Positions 6,225 to 9,847 of a DNA stretch of 9,847 nucleotides are shown here, piece after piece. The position numbers and the translations under genes were made by a program. The DNA comes from Chlamydiales bacterium (GTDB lineage: Bacteria; Chlamydiota; Chlamydiia; Chlamydiales; JAACFD01). Below the pieces are notes generated by a model, which was given only the letters and a program-made list of their open reading frames with translations, was not told the DNA's origin and did not search any database. The stretch covers positions 1 to 9,847 of the forward strand of contig JAACFD010000056.1 of the NCBI GenBank assembly GCA_009937555.1. Reading direction: 5' to 3'. Numbering within the stretch: position 1 is the stretch's first letter; each line of letters begins with the position of its first letter.

Positions 6225-8884
6225 TCTCTCCAATTTTTGCCAACCTCGATGTTTACAGTCAGTGGCACCTTAAGAGGGTAAACTTCTTCCATACTATTTT
6301 TAACTATTTTTTTGAACTTATCTACTTCCTCATCTGGAACTTCAAATACCAGTTCATCGTGTATCTGAAGAATCATGTACCCTTTAAGCCCTTGATTTTT
6401 TATTTCTTCACTTACTTTAAGCATCGCTAATTTAATGATATCAGCAGCTGTCCCTTGAATAGGAGTGTTTACTGCCAGTCGTTCTGCAGCTTGCTTGATC
6501 ATTTTATTCTTACTTAAAATATCAGGTATTTTGCGCTTTCTATTAATAAGCGTATGCACTTCCTGAGCTTCTTCCGCAGAAAGCTTACACTTTTCAATAA
6601 ATTCCTTTACTTTGTCATACCTATCAAAGTAGCGCTCTATAAACTCTGCTGCAGCCTTAACCGGTATCCCTAGTTCTTTTGAAAGACCAAAGGCCTGCTG
6701 ACCATATAGAATTCCAAAGTTTACAGCTTTAGCCTGGTAACGCTGCTCATAGCTTACCTCCTCTAGTGAGGTATTGAAAATTAGTGACGCTGTATACTGA
6801 TGAACATCCTTATTTTCCTGGAAGGCTTTTATTAAATTAGGGTCTTCGCTCATATGTGCTAATATGCGCAATTCAATCTGAGAGTAGTCTGCAGATATTA
6901 AAGACCAGTCAGGTTTCTCAGGACAAAATGTTTCACGGATACGCCTACCTTCCTGAGTTCTTATGGGTATATTTTGTAAATTAGGCTTTTGGCTTGATAA
7001 ACGGCCTGTTGCAGCAACAGACTGATTAAATGTAGAGTGCACTCTATTTGTTTTAGAACATATTTCAATGGGCAAGGCATCTACATAGGTTGATAGTAGT
7101 TTTTCATACTGTCTATACTCTAAAATTTTTTGAGCTATAGGATATTCTAAACGCAGAGTTTCCATCACAGAAGCATCTGTAGAAAAGCCGGTCTTGTTTT
7201 TTTTAGGAGGAGGAATATTAAGTTTTTCAAATAAGATATGTGATAATTGTTTTGGAGAGTTGATTTTAAACTCTTCGCCTGCATCATTAAAGATACTTTT
7301 TTCTAATTCTTCAAGCTTTTCTCTAAACTCAACTGATAGAATTTTAAGCGCATCCTTTTTAACAAAAATACCATGCCTTTCCATGTCAAATAACAGCTTA
7401 GCTAAAGGAAGCTCGAGATTAACGAGTAAATCATTAAGTCCTTCTTTATTTAACTGAGGAGCGAATAGCTCTTTGAGGCGAAAGGTATAGTCACAATCTT
7501 CACAGCAGTACTCAGAAATAGAATCTAAGGGCACCTCATCCATACCTATTTGTTTTTTACCACTTCCAATTAAACTTTTAATACTTATCTTTTCTTTCCC
7601 AAAAAGCTCCATAGATAAACTATCGAGCGAATGATTCCGGTTAGCTGCATTTAGAAGATAAGAGGCTAAAATGGTATCAAAGCTGATATTAGGATAAGGT
7701 AAGCCCATATTGGCTAATATATGACAGTCATATTTAGCATTATGCGCAAAAAACTCTTTGCTAGAATCTGAGAAAAGCTCTTGTAAAAACTCCACAATAG
7801 ACTCTTTAGACAAGTCTCCATTAAGGGGCAAGTAGAAGGCCTCTTTTTCTTTAACACAAAACCCCACACCGACAGCTTCAGCTACAAGTGGATGTAAACC
7901 TGTTGTCTCTGTATCAAAACAAATTTCTTTAGCATCAGTTAACCGCGCTTTAAGAGATTCAAAAGAGCTCTTGTCATTGACAAGCGTGTATTTGATATCT
8001 TCCTTAGAATTACCCGTTGAGCTTGTTTGGTTAGATAGTTCTTGAACTAAAGTATTAAAGTTAAGATCCAAATAAAATTCTTTAAGAGCATCTGCGCTTA
8101 TTTCTTTTAACTGATAAAAATCTACTTCTTTTGGAATCTCAACTTCATAAGCTAGCTCTACAAGCTGTTTTGATAAATAAGCTTTTTCTTTTTCATCTAC
8201 TAAGGTTTGTTGTTTTTTGACAGCCTTAATAGAGTCTATATTCTCGTAGATACCATCTAAGCTGTTATAGTCATTTAACAACGCGACCGCTGTTTTAGGC
8301 CCAAAGCCTTTAATTCCTGGAACATTATCTGAGCTATCACCGACAATAGCTAAATAATCAGCCATCTGATCCGCTCTTACCCCATAGATAGATTCTGCAT
8401 TATCTAAATTAATGATCAGATTATCTTTGTGAGGCTGCAACATGCTTACATGTTCATTAATAAGCTGAGCTAAATCTTTATCTTGGGAACATACCCATAC
8501 ATGCCTATCTTTTTTTTCCATAAAGCGCGCAACACTTGCAATAGTATCATCAGCTTCATAACCTGGTATGCAAAGATGTGGGATACCATAAAGCTCACAA
8601 AATTTCTTTGCCCACTCAATTTGCATGTGTATATCATCTGGTGACTCTCTGTGAGCTTTATAATCTTGGTATAAAGCTACACGCTTACTTTTTCCATCTA
8701 TAGGATCAAAAATAGCCACTATATTTTCGGGAGAGAAGTCTTGAAGTAATTTTTTAAAAGAGCGGATAAAACCAAAAATACCATTTGTAGACTCGCCTCT
8801 TGAATTGCTCATACCTCTGATAGCAAAGTATGAGCGAAAAATCACCCCTGTAGCATCTACAATATATATATCATTTTCTTTCAT
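6218..8884 (-). CDS. polA: DNA polymerase I
   Basis: PolA fills gaps and removes RNA primers in replication and repair. The 888-residue protein has three domains. The 5' nuclease (1 to about 260) shows YIVDATGVIFRSYF, YKAHRE, GYEADDTIAS (108-117), CSQDKDLAQ and VGDSSDNVPGIKGFGPKTA (181-199). The 3'-5' exonuclease (about 297-475) keeps all DEDDy residues: Asp324 and Glu326 in FDTETTG, Asp386 in HNAKYD, Tyr459 and Asp463 in YCCED. The polymerase (about 480-888) has motif A SADYSQIELR (664-673, Asp666), O-helix Arg715/Lys719/Phe723/Tyr727, and motif C QIHDELVFE (840-848, Asp843). The match positions follow E. coli PolA, so all three activities are expected; E. coli PolA is 928 residues. The ATG follows the sppA stop after one base (TAGTATG) and the stop overlaps coaE, which points to a single transcript. 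Confidence 0.98.
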   Translation of the reverse strand: MKENDIYIVDATGVIFRSYFAIRGMSNSRGESTNGIFGFIRSFKKLLQDFSPENIVAIFDPIDGKSKRVALYQDYKAHRESPDDIHMQIEWAKKFCELYGIPHLCIPGYEADDTIASVARFMEKKDRHVWVCSQDKDLAQLINEHVSMLQPHKDNLIINLDNAESIYGVRADQMADYLAIVGDSSDNVPGIKGFGPKTAVALLNDYNSLDGIYENIDSIKAVKKQQTLVDEKEKAYLSKQLVELAYEVEIPKEVDFYQLKEISADALKEFYLDLNFNTLVQELSNQTSSTGNSKEDIKYTLVNDKSSFESLKARLTDAKEICFDTETTGLHPLVAEAVGVGFCVKEKEAFYLPLNGDLSKESIVEFLQELFSDSSKEFFAHNAKYDCHILANMGLPYPNISFDTILASYLLNAANRNHSLDSLSMELFGKEKISIKSLIGSGKKQIGMDEVPLDSISEYCCEDCDYTFRLKELFAPQLNKEGLNDLLVNLELPLAKLLFDMERHGIFVKKDALKILSVEFREKLEELEKSIFNDAGEEFKINSPKQLSHILFEKLNIPPPKKNKTGFSTDASVMETLRLEYPIAQKILEYRQYEKLLSTYVDALPIEICSKTNRVHSTFNQSVAATGRLSSQKPNLQNIPIRTQEGRRIRETFCPEKPDWSLISADYSQIELRILAHMSEDPNLIKAFQENKDVHQYTASLIFNTSLEEVSYEQRYQAKAVNFGILYGQQAFGLSKELGIPVKAAAEFIERYFDRYDKVKEFIEKCKLSAEEAQEVHTLINRKRKIPDILSKNKMIKQAAERLAVNTPIQGTAADIIKLAMLKVSEEIKNQGLKGYMILQIHDELVFEVPDEEVDKFKKIVKNSMEEVYPLKVPLTVNIEVGKNWREC

Positions 8885-8885
8885 A

Positions 8886-9847
8886 CTATCTCAGTTGTAG
8901 TGATTCAGATTCTAAATTTTTTAGTATTTCTTTCTTAAATCTTACCCCCCCGAAAGAATCAAGAGCTTTTGAAAAACGGGTAGAAATAGGTTGTAGTAAG
9001 CCTGAAACATCCCAAGATCTATTCTCAAGACGTATGACATGATAATCACCTAGTATACCTGCTTGATCAACTAAATTCTCTAGAACATGGAAATAATTAG
9101 AGTCACTATGATCAATAAGTCCTAGCTTTTCAGCTTCTAAAGCTGAGAATACATCAGCTCCCCAGTCACGCATAATTACTTCCTTACTTAAATGAGGTCT
9201 AGAGGTAACTACAGAAGTGACTAGATGATTATAGGCCTCATCAACAAGTTTTTGAAAAGGCACCTTATCCTTCTCATTAATTGGAAGTAGAGGATGCATA
9301 GCATTTTTGTTTCCTCCTGCTTCAATAGGTCTATAGCTAATACCTAGTTGGTGAATTCCTTCATAAGCATTATAAAACTCCATTTTAGCACCAATATTTC
9401 CAATCAGGCTCAAGTTAGAAGCGTAAACCTTATCACAGGCAGAAGTGACATAAAACGAAGCTGAAGCACATAAACCATCAACAAAAGCATAGCAAGGAAT
9501 ATTCATTTTCTTTTTAAAGTCTACTATATCGCGGTAAATAGAGTGTCCATCTAGTGCAACTCCACCAGGACTATTAAGGCGCAACAGCAAGGCTCTTGGT
9601 TTTTCTTTACCTTTAAAATTCTCATAGACGTATTGGAGCTGATTGAAAACAGAGTCTTTATTTAAGTGTTGATCACCTATAACCCCTTGAATATCTATTA
9701 CTAAAACAAATGGTAACTTTTGCCGCTTAGCTAATAAAAGACCTTTATGGTTAGCTAAAAGCGTATATTCATATTGGCTTTGTCTATATTGTGGTTTATC
9801 TACTTTAGACACAAGAGCTACTACTACAAGAATAGAAAAGATAGCAG
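8886..9847 (-). CDS. sppA: SppA/SohB-like S49 serine peptidase (5' end cut by window edge)
   Basis: S49 peptidases are membrane-anchored proteases that degrade signal peptides or envelope proteins. The frame is open to the right edge: before the GTG at 9812 it reads AIFSILVVVAL in frame, a hydrophobic segment, so the GTG is internal and the signal anchor continues outside the window. Counting from that GTG, LVIDIQGVIGD (37-47) and LRLNSPGG (77-84) are the family's first conserved strands. The nucleophile is Ser117 in LCASASFYVTSACD, and Lys169 in AGGNKNAMHP is the likely general base. SLIGNIGAKMEFYN (135-148) is also typical, and WGADVFSALEAEKLGLID marks the C-terminal part. One S49 domain is seen, as in SohB and short SppA proteins, not the tandem E. 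coli SppA. The residues after the nucleophile are Ala-Ser rather than Gly-Gly. One base separates its stop from polA. Confidence 0.92.
   Translation of the reverse strand, partial: AIFSILVVVALVSKVDKPQYRQSQYEYTLLANHKGLLLAKRQKLPFVLVIDIQGVIGDQHLNKDSVFNQLQYVYENFKGKEKPRALLLRLNSPGGVALDGHSIYRDIVDFKKKMNIPCYAFVDGLCASASFYVTSACDKVYASNLSLIGNIGAKMEFYNAYEGIHQLGISYRPIEAGGNKNAMHPLLPINEKDKVPFQKLVDEAYNHLVTSVVTSRPHLSKEVIMRDWGADVFSALEAEKLGLIDHSDSNYFHVLENLVDQAGILGDYHVIRLENRSWDVSGLLQPISTRFSKALDSFGGVRFKKEILKNLESESLQLR

Noticed and set aside
9810..9812. GTG as the start of the S49 peptidase
   Set aside because: The frame continues to the window edge as a hydrophobic segment, as expected for the membrane anchor of this family, so the GTG is an internal valine codon.
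1..9847. Defence system, mobile element, CRISPR array or biosynthetic cluster
   Set aside because: All nine genes are read as housekeeping or conserved proteins except one of unknown function; I saw no transposase, integrase, direct-repeat array or tRNA attachment site.

Overview
The window is AT-rich bacterial DNA coding almost entirely on the minus strand. It holds nine adjacent genes, all read right to left, with only one non-coding gap of note (about 105 bp at 1435-1539). The order in transcription direction is sppA/sohB-like peptidase (cut by the right edge), polA, coaE, rho, an unrecognised membrane-anchored protein, a class I SAM methyltransferase, a SpoU/TrmH-family RNA methyltransferase, then gmhA and lpxK (cut by the left edge).

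Organism: the run sppA/sohB - polA - coaE - rho matches, from memory, the order in Chlamydia trachomatis (around CT494-CT491), so I infer a member of the phylum Chlamydiota. The heptose-pathway isomerase GmhA next to lpxK argues against the Chlamydiaceae, whose LOS is known to lack heptose, and for an environmental or amoeba-associated lineage. This is inference from gene order and was not tested by a search.

Layout: (1) 8886-9847, N-terminally incomplete S49 peptidase whose signal-anchor runs past the edge. (2) 6218-8884, full-length DNA polymerase I with 5' nuclease, intact DEDDy exonuclease and polymerase domains. (3) 5604-6224, dephospho-CoA kinase. (4) 4041-5576, Rho with an extra ~90-residue polar, basic N-terminal tail. 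(5) 3203-4027, TTG-started protein with an N-terminal membrane segment and a winged-helix-like middle. (6) 2352-3203 and 1540-2352, two probable RNA methyltransferases. (7) 820-1434 and 1-830, the LPS pair gmhA-lpxK, whose ends overlap by 11 nt.

Junctions are very tight (1-nt TGATG and TAATG overlaps, a 7-nt overlap, gaps of 1, 13 and 27 nt). Translational coupling and one long transcript for genes 1-7 are likely, with a possible second unit for gmhA-lpxK after the 105-bp gap. The gene set is housekeeping: DNA repair, transcription termination, CoA synthesis, RNA modification, envelope proteolysis and lipid A/core synthesis. I see no mobile element, CRISPR array, tRNA/rRNA gene or defence locus, and no convincing new multi-gene system. 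The points most worth following up are the unrecognised protein after rho, the Rho tail, and the gmhA-lpxK pair with its divergent LpxK motifs.
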